From assembly GCF_003814875.1 (NCBI RefSeq), contig NZ_RKQF01000001.1, positions 3,968,001 to 4,032,000 of the forward strand: a stretch of 64,000 nt of DNA, read 5' to 3'. Of this stretch, positions 20,733-28,274 are shown in pieces (position 1 is the stretch's first letter; each line of letters opens with the position of its first letter). The translations under genes were made by a program, and so were the position numbers. Origin of the DNA: Streptomyces sp. Ag109_O5-1. Lineage in GTDB: Bacteria; Actinomycetota; Actinomycetes; Streptomycetales; Streptomycetaceae. The notes under the pieces were generated by a model that had not been told where the DNA came from, ran no database searches, and worked only from the letters and a program-made list of their open reading frames with translations.

Positions 20733-20911
20733 ACCGACGTCGTTCCCTTCCTGGTCGAGGACGAACTCATCAAGCTCGGAGGCGTCTACTCCAAGGCCGA
20801 CGACTGGCAGCCGTACGTCCTGCAGGACGGTCTGCTGATCACCGGGCAGAACCCGGCCTCCTCGGCTCCCGCGGCCTACGCCCTGATCGAACTGGTCAAC
20901 AAGGGCAGCGT
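20733..20911 (+). pseudogene. C-terminal fragment of a DJ-1/PfpI-family protein
   Basis: About 59 codons encode TATDVVPFLVEDELIKLGG, then VYSKADDWQPYV and DGLLITGQNPASS. This is the C-terminal end of type-1 glutamine amidotransferase-like (DJ-1/PfpI, Hsp31-like) proteins. The catalytic Cys/His part, normally more than 150 residues upstream, is absent. It breaks off at 20911 where a different family begins in another frame. Confidence 0.75.
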
Positions 20912-20913
20912 GC

Positions 20914-21198
20914 GCCTACGTCGTCGTGCTCCGCGAGCGTGTGACCGACCTGGCTCTCTACGTCGGCTCGGCCCGGGCGGCCCGGACAGGCCACGAAGTG
21001 ACACCGGTCGTCGGATACGGGGCGATCGAAACCCTGGAGGGCGCGCCGTTCGACGGGGTGCTGATCCATCGTCTCCCCAGCGTTGCGGACGCCCGGGCCT
21101 GGTACGAGAGCCCGGCCTGCCAGACGGCGCTGCCCCACCGCCAAGCGGGTGCGGACTACCGCGTGTTCATCGTCGGGGCCTCGCAAGACGCCAGGTGA
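20914..21198 (+). pseudogene. DUF1330-family protein, N-terminally damaged
   Basis: The frame reads AYVVVLRERVTDLALYVGSA, then GYGAIETLEGAPFDGVLIHR, ARAWYESPACQTALPHRQAG and ADYRVFIV, an almost complete DUF1330 domain of about 90 residues. There is no ATG, and the natural N-terminal Met is replaced by sequence running on from the DJ-1 fragment. A GTG at 20926 could in principle start it. The family binds small molecules in an ABM-like dimer; activity is doubtful here. Confidence 0.65.
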
Positions 21199-21416
21199 AC
21201 AACGGCTACGACACGTCGTTCTACTCCGCGAACCACTACATCCTGATCATGACGGACGCCTACAACATGTCACCGGCGATCTCCTCGACCGGTCCGACCG
21301 ACGCCGAGGTCGCGGCCCGGCTCGCACTGCTCGCCGCCGACCGCGCCGGCATCATCACATCAGACTGGTCGACCAAGTCGGCGGCCGTACGGAGCGCGGT
21401 CTCGGCCCGGAGCTGA
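21195..21416 (+). CDS. Short ORF of unknown function overlapping the DUF1330 fragment
   Basis: 73 codons from GTG 21195, which overlaps the DUF1330 stop as GTGA. The sequence GYDTSFYSANHYILIMTDAYN followed by TDAEVAARLALLAADRAG looks like genuine coding sequence, but I do not recognise the family. It may be the C-terminal end of a larger lost gene, in keeping with its neighbours. Confidence 0.35.
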   Translation: MNNGYDTSFYSANHYILIMTDAYNMSPAISSTGPTDAEVAARLALLAADRAGIITSDWSTKSAAVRSAVSARS

Positions 21417-21542
21417 CCGAGACCGACCGAGCCGGACAATTCACGCGTCCACGCGGATCCTCCGTGCCAGGCTGGGGAATGGGGAATACGGAATGCACAG
21501 TTCCAGCATCACTCCCCCACTGGCACCCAGGGAGCCCCCCAC

Positions 21543-22103
21543 ATGCTGCACGGCATCGATGTGAGCGCGTACCAGTCCGCCACCTACGACACGGACGGCC
21601 TCTCCTTCGTCTTCATCAAGGCGACGGAGGGGCGTTCGTACGTCAATCCCAAACTCGCCGCCCAGACCAAGACCGGGCGCGACGCCGGACTGGTCGTCGG
21701 TTTCTACCACTTCCTCTGGCCCGGCAACCTCACCGCCCAGGCCGAGTACTTCGTCCGGCACGCCCCCGAGAAGCCCGGCGAGATCCTGGCCGTCGACTGG
21801 GAGACCACCCCCGAGGGCACCCACGCGACCAACGCCGAGAAGGACAGCTTCATCCGGAAGGTGAAGGCGCTCCGGCCGAACAACCGGGTGATCCTCTACA
21901 CCAACCGGAACTACTGGCTCACCATCGACACCACCTCCTACGCGGGCGACGGCCTGTGGATCGCCGACTACGTGAGCGCCGGTCACCCGCGCATCGAGGC
22001 CGACTGGCGTTTCCACCAGTACGCCAGCGACCCGCACGACAAGGACGTGGCGGACTTCGGCGACGAGGCGGACCTCAAGTCATGGGCGAAGAAGGAAGAT
22101 TGA
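21543..22103 (+). CDS. GH25 lysozyme (N-acetylmuramidase)
   Basis: 186-residue glycoside hydrolase family 25 domain, which cleaves the MurNAc-GlcNAc bond in peptidoglycan. Motifs: HGIDVSAYQ (first active-site Asp), FVFIKATEG, and AVDWETTPEG carrying the catalytic Asp/Glu pair. RFHQYAS is near the end. No signal peptide or wall-binding domain is visible, so export is by an unidentified route or it acts inside or on lysis. ATG 21543 follows GGGAGCC. Confidence 0.92.
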   Translation: MLHGIDVSAYQSATYDTDGLSFVFIKATEGRSYVNPKLAAQTKTGRDAGLVVGFYHFLWPGNLTAQAEYFVRHAPEKPGEILAVDWETTPEGTHATNAEKDSFIRKVKALRPNNRVILYTNRNYWLTIDTTSYAGDGLWIADYVSAGHPRIEADWRFHQYASDPHDKDVADFGDEADLKSWAKKED

Positions 22104-22161
22104 GCCTCCATGGCGGATCCGGCAGGTTTCGGGGCGGTGCGCCGGGGCCACACTGTGAACC

Positions 22162-22839
22162 GTGGTGACCAGCCCGGCCCCCTTCTGGGAGGCCCTCGAC
22201 TCCGGTGACCGGGCGGCGCTGCTGCGGGCGGCGACGCAGGTCCCGCTCGCCGCCGACCGGCAGTTCCTCGCCCAGGGCGAGGGATCGGACCATCTCGTCG
22301 TGCTGCTGCACGGCTGGGTGAAGGTCGTCGCCCAGTCGCAGGCCGGCTACCGCGCCCTGCTCGCACTGCGCGGCCCGGGCGAACTCCTCGGCGAACAGGC
22401 CTCGGTGGAGAACGGCCGCCGCTCCGCGACCCTGGTCACGGCCACCGCCGCGGACCTGCTGCACCTTCCGGCCAGCCGCTTCCATGTGCTGGCCCGAGCC
22501 CGCCCCGGCATCGCCGCGGCCCTGGAGCAGACCCTGGTACGACGGCTGCGCGAGGCCGACGCCCAGCGCGCCGGCATCACCGAACCGGTCCCCGCCCGCC
22601 TCGCCGCCCTCCTGCTCGACCTGGTGGAACGCTGCGGCCTCCCGGAGCCCGGGGGGCCCGGCCGCCGGATAGGGCTCAGTCTCTCCCAGGACGACCTGGC
22701 CGGACTGCTGCTGACCTCCCGGCGGACGGTCAGCCGGGTCCTGGAACAGTGGCGGGCGCAGGGCTGGATAGTGACGGGACGTCAGACGCTGGCGGTGCGG
22801 GCGGTGGACCAGTTGAAGGTGCAGGCGTTCGGCGGGTGA
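22162..22839 (+). CDS. Crp/Fnr-family transcriptional regulator
   Basis: 225 residues. The N-terminal cyclic-nucleotide-binding-like beta barrel (about 20-120) contains FLAQGEGSDHLVVLLHGWVK and GPGELLGEQASVENGRRSAT. The C-terminal winged helix (about 150-220) contains LSQDDLAGLLLTSRRTVSRV. No Cys cluster for an iron-sulfur centre is seen. Start codons GTG 22162 or 22165 have no strong ribosome binding site. It ends 9 bp from the convergent kinase gene. Confidence 0.9.
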   Translation: MVTSPAPFWEALDSGDRAALLRAATQVPLAADRQFLAQGEGSDHLVVLLHGWVKVVAQSQAGYRALLALRGPGELLGEQASVENGRRSATLVTATAADLLHLPASRFHVLARARPGIAAALEQTLVRRLREADAQRAGITEPVPARLAALLLDLVERCGLPEPGGPGRRIGLSLSQDDLAGLLLTSRRTVSRVLEQWRAQGWIVTGRQTLAVRAVDQLKVQAFGG

Positions 22840-22848
22840 AGGACCCGG

Positions 22849-24588
22849 TCAGCAGGATGTGTAACTCACTCCGCCCTTCGGTGCCTTGAGGATGCGGTAG
22901 CCGTCGGTGTCGGTGAGCTGGTAGGTCACCGTCCAGTCGTCGCAGGTGTCGTCGGTGCTGCCGGACGGGCCGTAGCCGGCGGCCTGGTGGCTGCGGAAGT
23001 TCAGCGTGGCCATGGTGTACCCGCCGTCGGTGGTGAGGGCGCTCAGCATGAAGCCGCTGTCCCGGGTGGTGGACATGACCTTCTTCCACTGGGCCCTGCT
23101 GGAGCTGGAACCCAGGTCGACGGCAGCGGAGTTCGGGTCGTAGTACTTGAGCGCGTTGTCGTAGTCGTGTTCGTTGATCGCGCCGAAGAACTTGGCGAAC
23201 ATCGTGGCCACGTCCTCGGCCGCCGGGTCGTCGGCGACCTGGGAGTAGTCGACGGTGGCGCCCGTGGTGACGGCCTGGTCCGGGGTGGGTGTCGGGGTGG
23301 GGTCGTCGGTGGTGGGGCCGGTCGGGCCGGGGGTGTCGGTGGTGTCCGAGTAGGGGCTGGCGGACAGCGTCGTGGGCGACCCGGAACCGGAGCCGCCGGT
23401 GGGGTGCATATGGGTCACCGCGTAGCCGCCCACCCCGCCGACCAGCACGGCCGCCAGCAGCCAGCCGACCACCTTGCCGCCCGCCGACGAGGGGGCCGGG
23501 CGGCGCAGCGGCGGGGCCGAGGCGGGCGTCGACTGGGCGAACCCCGCGGCCGGCGATCCCCCCGTGGGCGGCTGCGCCCCGGTCCGCGCCTGCGCGCGGG
23601 GCTGACTGGTCTGGGTCTGGGCCTGTGCCTGGGCCTGGGCCGCGCGGAAGGCCTGGGCCGCCTGGGCCGCCGCCTGCTGCTGCCCGGCACGGTTGTGCGC
23701 CAGCTCCAGCGGCTTCAGCCACTCGATGAGGGCGGGGCGGCGCACCGGGTCCAGACTCTGGGCGCGGGAGGCGAGGTTCGCCAGTTCGGTGGAGACGGCG
23801 CGCAGCGGGACGAGGTCGGTGCTGTCGAAGCTGCGGCTGAAGATCCGGGCGGCGAGCAGCCCGAACTTCCAGGAGTCGGAGGCCGGCGTGGCCTTCTGCT
23901 CGGTGTCGGGCACCTCCCAGTCCGGCGTGGCCACCTGATCCAGCACGTCCCGGCCGAGGCAGCGCATGGAGTCGCAGTCGATGAGCAGACAGCGGGCCTC
24001 GCCCTGCGGCCCCTGGAGGGTGAACAGCACGTTGTTGGGCGAGAGGTCGCCGATCACCACCTGGCGCCGGTGCAGCCAGTCGAGGGTGCGGGCCAGGTCC
24101 AGCAGCAGTTCCAGGCGCCGTACGTCGTCGACCAGCAGGCCGATGCGGGTGGCGTAGGCGTCGTCGTTGAGCAGGTACTGCATCGCCTGCGGCTTGGCCT
24201 CGTTGAGCGGCGGGATGCGCACCTGGTACGACGCGGGCACCCGGCCCATCAGGAAGCCGACGACCTCGGTCCCCTGGTTCCGGGACGGCACCGGGTCCTG
24301 CGGGTTCGGTCCCCTGTACACCAGCACGGTCGGCCAGGTGAGCCGCTCGTCCAGGAAGGCGCGCTCGCCCGGGGTGAGCCGCTGGCGGAAGCAGACCATC
24401 TCGTACAGCGCGTCGGCGGAGTAGACGACGTTCTTCCGGTACTCCTTGTAGACCAGGGTCTGTCCCGGGAACAGCCCGGCCGGGTCCGGCACTCCGTAGA
24501 CGATGCCCTGACCGCCGTCGCCCAGCCGTTGGGCCTGGTAGGCCCCGAGTTTCTCGGGCAGCACCCAGGGCACCCGTACCTCGGTCAT
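22849..24588 (-). CDS. Membrane-anchored Ser/Thr protein kinase-like protein
   Basis: 579 residues; last gene of the six-gene cassette. Kinase domain about 13-300: glycine loop LGDGGQGIVY (22-31), Lys48 in LVYKEY, catalytic loop VVIGDLSPNNVLF with Asp181 and Asn186, and LLIDCD (Asp204) in place of DFG. TPDWEVPD resembles a P+1 loop. A Gln/Ala linker (303-330), one membrane helix (372-392) and an external NTF2-like domain (about 440-579) follow. ATG 24588 overlaps the phosphatase stop as ATGA and has GGGAGGG. The kinase part resembles YegI. Substitutions in HRD and DFG make activity uncertain, though the key Asp/Asn/Lys remain. Confidence 0.85.
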   Translation of the reverse strand: MTEVRVPWVLPEKLGAYQAQRLGDGGQGIVYGVPDPAGLFPGQTLVYKEYRKNVVYSADALYEMVCFRQRLTPGERAFLDERLTWPTVLVYRGPNPQDPVPSRNQGTEVVGFLMGRVPASYQVRIPPLNEAKPQAMQYLLNDDAYATRIGLLVDDVRRLELLLDLARTLDWLHRRQVVIGDLSPNNVLFTLQGPQGEARCLLIDCDSMRCLGRDVLDQVATPDWEVPDTEQKATPASDSWKFGLLAARIFSRSFDSTDLVPLRAVSTELANLASRAQSLDPVRRPALIEWLKPLELAHNRAGQQQAAAQAAQAFRAAQAQAQAQTQTSQPRAQARTGAQPPTGGSPAAGFAQSTPASAPPLRRPAPSSAGGKVVGWLLAAVLVGGVGGYAVTHMHPTGGSGSGSPTTLSASPYSDTTDTPGPTGPTTDDPTPTPTPDQAVTTGATVDYSQVADDPAAEDVATMFAKFFGAINEHDYDNALKYYDPNSAAVDLGSSSSRAQWKKVMSTTRDSGFMLSALTTDGGYTMATLNFRSHQAAGYGPSGSTDDTCDDWTVTYQLTDTDGYRILKAPKGGVSYTSC

Positions 24589-25748
24589 CGTGGCCCTCCC
24601 CGTGGCCACAGGGCCAGCAGTGTGCGGTCGTCGTCGAAGGTCTCCCGGTAGAAGTCGAGGGTGAAGGCGAAGGCCAACGGCGGTATGGGGGTGGTTAGTT
24701 CGTTGGTGAACAGGTCGGCCACCCGGCCCCGGCCGTCGCCGACCGGGTCGCCGAAGCCGTCCGTGCCGACGAGCAGCACCATCCCCGGGTCGAGGTGCAC
24801 GGCCCGGGGCCGGATGTCGGCCGGCACGTACGGCAGGGGCTGTACGGCGGAGGAGACCAGCCCGTCGGAGCCGAGCTCCTTGCCGCCGGACAGCCCGTAC
24901 AGCTGGCCGTGCTTGATCGCCCAGACCCCGGAGTCGCCCACCGACACCAGCGCGACCTGCACGCCTTCCGGGGTGGGGGTGGCCGCCCCGGCGACCAGGG
25001 TGGTGGCGAGCAGGTCGGCGGTCTCCTCGACGGTCGCATCTTGGCGGCGCAGCAGCCGGGCGGCCTGCTCGCGCAGCTGCCAGTGGACGGTGCCGAGGAG
25101 CTTGCCCCAGTCGGTGACATGGCCGCCGCTCGCCCGGACCTGGTCGAGGAGTTCGCCGACCGCGCTGCGGCAGGCCAGCTGGGAGCCGATGTGCGGCTGG
25201 CGGGCGTCGGAGACGCCGTCGGCGACGGCGAACACCACGGCCTTGGAGATCTCGTCGTAGGCGGCCGCGGCATCGTCCTCGCGGGGGCGGCCCTCGGCCC
25301 GGTGGGCGTACCCGCGGACCGAGGCGAGACGCAGGTCGAGTGCGTCGGTGGACCAGCCGTCACACACGGTGTCCGGGCGGTACGACAGCCCGCCGGCGGG
25401 CGGCCGGTAGGTGAAGCCGGGGGCGGCGCCGTCGATGAGGATGGGCTGCCAGGGCTCGTCCAGGTCGCCGGCGGGCGCGGGCGGCGGAGCCGGTGCGTAC
25501 TGCGGCCCGGCACCCGGCAGACCCGCGCGGCTGGTGGGGGCGCCCGGTGGCCAGCCGCCGTCCCTGTCGACGTCGTACACCGAGTCGCCGTGCACGGAGT
25601 TGCCGTGCCCAGCGTCCGGTCCGCCGGGGCGGCCCGTGCCGGGGGCGGCCGGCGGGAACAGGGCCGGCGGCGGCCCGGGCGGCGGTGGCGGTGACCCGTA
25701 CTGTTCGCCCCGCTCCTCGCCGGAACGCCGGCTCGGGAAGATGGGCAT
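24585..25748 (-). CDS. PP2C-type protein phosphatase
   Basis: 387 residues. A Pro/Gly-rich disordered N-terminal third (1-110) precedes a PP2C domain: REDDAAAAYD, VVFAVADGVSDARQPHIGS (metal Asp177-Gly178), VSVGDSGVWAI, VGTDGFGDPVGDG and FDDDRTLLAL. Family members remove phosphate from Ser/Thr using two metal ions; the metal aspartates appear present. The start lies one nt past the stop of the VWA gene, and the stop overlaps the kinase start by 4 nt, so all three are translationally coupled. It probably opposes the downstream kinase, as in YegK/YegI pairs. Confidence 0.9.
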   Translation of the reverse strand: MPIFPSRRSGEERGEQYGSPPPPPGPPPALFPPAAPGTGRPGGPDAGHGNSVHGDSVYDVDRDGGWPPGAPTSRAGLPGAGPQYAPAPPPAPAGDLDEPWQPILIDGAAPGFTYRPPAGGLSYRPDTVCDGWSTDALDLRLASVRGYAHRAEGRPREDDAAAAYDEISKAVVFAVADGVSDARQPHIGSQLACRSAVGELLDQVRASGGHVTDWGKLLGTVHWQLREQAARLLRRQDATVEETADLLATTLVAGAATPTPEGVQVALVSVGDSGVWAIKHGQLYGLSGGKELGSDGLVSSAVQPLPYVPADIRPRAVHLDPGMVLLVGTDGFGDPVGDGRGRVADLFTNELTTPIPPLAFAFTLDFYRETFDDDRTLLALWPRGGPR

Positions 25749-25749
25749 C

Positions 25750-26430
25750 TCAGATCACGTCGATCGCTACGGTGAAGCCTTCCGGCTTGTCCACCACGAG
25801 CTGCGGGGAGGCGGAGCCGAGCGAACGGCCAGAGGAGATCACGCTCTTGGTGAGCGCGGTGCAGAACTTGGCGATGGCCCCGCCGACGTCGACGCCCTTG
25901 TTGGCGACGAACCCGAACTGCGGCTCGGTGGCGACCTGGTTGATGGTCTGCGCGTCGGCGTCCACGATCCCGCAGGCGATGATGTTGGGCGCGCCGTGGG
26001 TGACTTGGCGGTCGGTGAGTCTGCGGTGGGCGTCCTGCCAGTCCTCGCCGCGGTTGGGCAGCCCGTCGCTGAGGAAGAACACGGCGGGCCGGTGCACCTG
26101 GTAGCCCTCCCGCTTGAGGTCGGCCACGTCGTTCGGTATGCGGTTGATCAGGTCCTCGAAGGCGGCCAGGTAGCTGGTCATGCCCCGGGTGCGCAGTTCG
26201 GGGAACTCCCCCGCGCTGCGCAGGTCGACGAGGTGGACACGCTCGACCACGTCGTCGGAGAAGCCGAGCACCGAGAAGCGCACCTTGGCGGCGGCCATGG
26301 GCTCGCCGAGGAGTGCCTGGTGCAGTGAGCGCAGGCCGTCGTTGAGGTCGTCGATGTGCTCGATCATGGAGCCGGACTCGTCGGCGAGGACGTAGATGGG
26401 GAGCAAGTGCCCCCGGTTGCTTTCCACCAT
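25750..26430 (-). CDS. VWA-domain protein with intact MIDAS (YegL/TerY-like)
   Basis: 226 residues, essentially one von Willebrand A domain. The metal-ion site DESGS (Asp17, Ser19, Ser21) is complete, with RGMTSYLAAF (Thr) and FFLSDGLPNRGEDW (Asp) supplying the other ligands. YegL/TerY proteins of this kind sit beside PP2C and kinase genes and are thought to act as metal-dependent adaptors. It is followed directly by the phosphatase gene. It is a paralogue of the VWA domain in the upstream gene: both end in a similar Ser-Gly-Arg...Pro-Glu/Asp-Gly-Phe segment. Confidence 0.9.
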   Translation of the reverse strand: MVESNRGHLLPIYVLADESGSMIEHIDDLNDGLRSLHQALLGEPMAAAKVRFSVLGFSDDVVERVHLVDLRSAGEFPELRTRGMTSYLAAFEDLINRIPNDVADLKREGYQVHRPAVFFLSDGLPNRGEDWQDAHRRLTDRQVTHGAPNIIACGIVDADAQTINQVATEPQFGFVANKGVDVGGAIAKFCTALTKSVISSGRSLGSASPQLVVDKPEGFTVAIDVI

Positions 26431-26471
26431 CGTCTTTCCGTTTCTGGCGAGTTGGGGAGCTGTGGGTCGGG

Positions 26472-28274
26472 TCAGTAGGCGTCCTCGGCGCGCCGGAAGC
26501 CGTCGGGCGGGTTGACCGAGAACTGCGGGTCGCCCGCGGCGATCCGGCGGCCGTAGCCGACGACGCTGTCGCGCAGGAACACCGCGCAGCTGTGTGCGGC
26601 GGAGACGGCGTCCTGGTGCGGCGGGGCCATGAACCCGAACTCGGGCCGGGTGGCCACGGCCCGCACCGCGAAGGTGTGCGCGCGGCCGACGCCGAGCGCG
26701 ATGACGTGCGGCGCGGCCGGGTTGCCGGTGGCGTCGGTGAGAGCCCGGTGCGCGGCACGCCAGTCGTCGGTCTCGTCGGGCGCCCCGCCGGTGACGAAGT
26801 ACACGATCGGGCGCAGCACTTGGGCGCCCTGCGCCTTGACGACGCCGACGTCCTGGGCGACGACGGTCCGCAGCTGCTGGAAGGCATGGCCGTACGACAG
26901 CCCTTGGCGGCCGGTGAGGATCGGGGTGCGGGTGGCGGTGGTCACCGTCTCCAGCTGGAGCCGGGGTTCGGTGGTGGCGGCCATGCCCAGCACGGAGAGC
27001 CGGATGCCCGCCGACACGTCCGCGGCGGCGGCGAGGGCCGCGTGCAGGTCGCTCAGGCCGCGGTTGAGCTCCTCGATGCAGTCGGGCGCGGACTCGTCGA
27101 GGACGAGGTAGATCAGCGCCGCGTAGGCCGGCCGGGCGACCGGGGTGACCTGGGTGGGCGTGTAGGCCGGGGCGTACGGCGGGGACGGCGGCTGCGGGTA
27201 CGGAGGCTCCTGGTACGGCGGTTGGAGGTGGGACTGGGTCTGGGTGGGGCCGGAGGCGGCGGCCGAGGGGAGCTGGGCGGTGGGCGCGTCCCAGGGGCGG
27301 GCGCCGGGCAGCTGGGGTGTGCCGGCGGCGGGCAGCTGGCCCGCCCCCGCGGCCCGGCCGACCACGTCGGTCAGCAGCTGCCGCATCACCTCCAGGTCGC
27401 CGGCCTGGACCAGGTTCTTGTCGGCCATCGCCTGGAACAGGGCGAGCGCACGCTGGTTCTGCAGCTCGGCGGTGGCGAAGCGGGCCTCCTCCAGCTTGCG
27501 CAGCATCTCGAAGGCGCCGGCCGCGTCCTCGGGGTGGGTGTTGAGGTACTGGCGGATCAGGCCCTCGCTGTCGATCCGGGTGCCCTCCAGGGCCTTGGCC
27601 TGCCGGGCCGCGGCCTCCATCTGCAATTCCTGCTGCTTGGAGTCGAGTTGCCCCTGCCGTACGACGGCTCCCATGTTCGGCGTGTGTTCGGCCTGACCGA
27701 GCGTCTCGCGCCGGCCGGCCTCGATCAGGGACTCCAGGTAGGCCTTGGACCTGGCGTCAGGTGCGACGGTGACCTGGCAGCCGTAGATGATCAGGCCTTC
27801 GGCGAGCAGGACCTGCTGGGCGCACTTCTGGTTGAGGAACATCTGGAGGCCGAAGGAGTCCTCGATCGCGAACCGCTGCCCGGCCGCGTGGAAGAGGCTG
27901 GTGAGGTAGCCGTGGACGACGGGCAAGGCGTCGTCGATGCCGGAGCGCACCCAGTTCTTGGCGCCGTCGAAGCCGTCGATGCGGAAGCAGAAGTCGACCC
28001 GGACCTCGAAGGCGTGCACACCGTCCCGGGAGACCAGCGGGTTGCGGCCGAGCACGGCGCTGCGCTGCCGGGGCCGCAGGTCGACCTCGTAGCGGGTGCG
28101 GTATTTGGAGAAGACCTGCTGGGACGGGGTCATCGGGCGGCCGTCGAAGCACTCGACCTCGCCGGCCGCGGTGGCGTAGACGACCGCGAGGTGCGGCTGG
28201 GTGGCCTTGGTGGGGCCGACCGCCATGCGCGGCACGGGTTTCCGCTCGGCGATCAACGAGACCTGCTCACTCAC
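26472..28274 (-). CDS. Large protein: band-7-like N-terminal region, coiled coil and degenerate VWA domain
   Basis: 600 residues. GTG 28274 has AGGAGGT upstream and overlaps the preceding stop as GTGA. The first 200 residues (VRVDFCFRIDGFDGAKNWVR) look like an SPFH/band-7-type fold, which is tentative. Residues about 200-320 are helical and Gln/Glu/Ala-rich (QLDSKQQELQMEAAARQAKA). A Pro/Gln/Tyr-rich linker (370-430) follows. The C-terminal VWA domain aligns with the next gene but its metal site is degraded: DESAP instead of DESGS, and VTGGAP instead of LSDGLP. Probably a non-metal-binding scaffold partner of the intact VWA protein. Confidence 0.75.
   Translation of the reverse strand: MSEQVSLIAERKPVPRMAVGPTKATQPHLAVVYATAAGEVECFDGRPMTPSQQVFSKYRTRYEVDLRPRQRSAVLGRNPLVSRDGVHAFEVRVDFCFRIDGFDGAKNWVRSGIDDALPVVHGYLTSLFHAAGQRFAIEDSFGLQMFLNQKCAQQVLLAEGLIIYGCQVTVAPDARSKAYLESLIEAGRRETLGQAEHTPNMGAVVRQGQLDSKQQELQMEAAARQAKALEGTRIDSEGLIRQYLNTHPEDAAGAFEMLRKLEEARFATAELQNQRALALFQAMADKNLVQAGDLEVMRQLLTDVVGRAAGAGQLPAAGTPQLPGARPWDAPTAQLPSAAASGPTQTQSHLQPPYQEPPYPQPPSPPYAPAYTPTQVTPVARPAYAALIYLVLDESAPDCIEELNRGLSDLHAALAAAADVSAGIRLSVLGMAATTEPRLQLETVTTATRTPILTGRQGLSYGHAFQQLRTVVAQDVGVVKAQGAQVLRPIVYFVTGGAPDETDDWRAAHRALTDATGNPAAPHVIALGVGRAHTFAVRAVATRPEFGFMAPPHQDAVSAAHSCAVFLRDSVVGYGRRIAAGDPQFSVNPPDGFRRAEDAY

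Noticed and set aside
22987..24651. 554-codon plus-strand open frame opposite the kinase gene
   Set aside because: Low-complexity Gly/Arg/Val sequence; the kinase on the minus strand has clear motifs and coupling.
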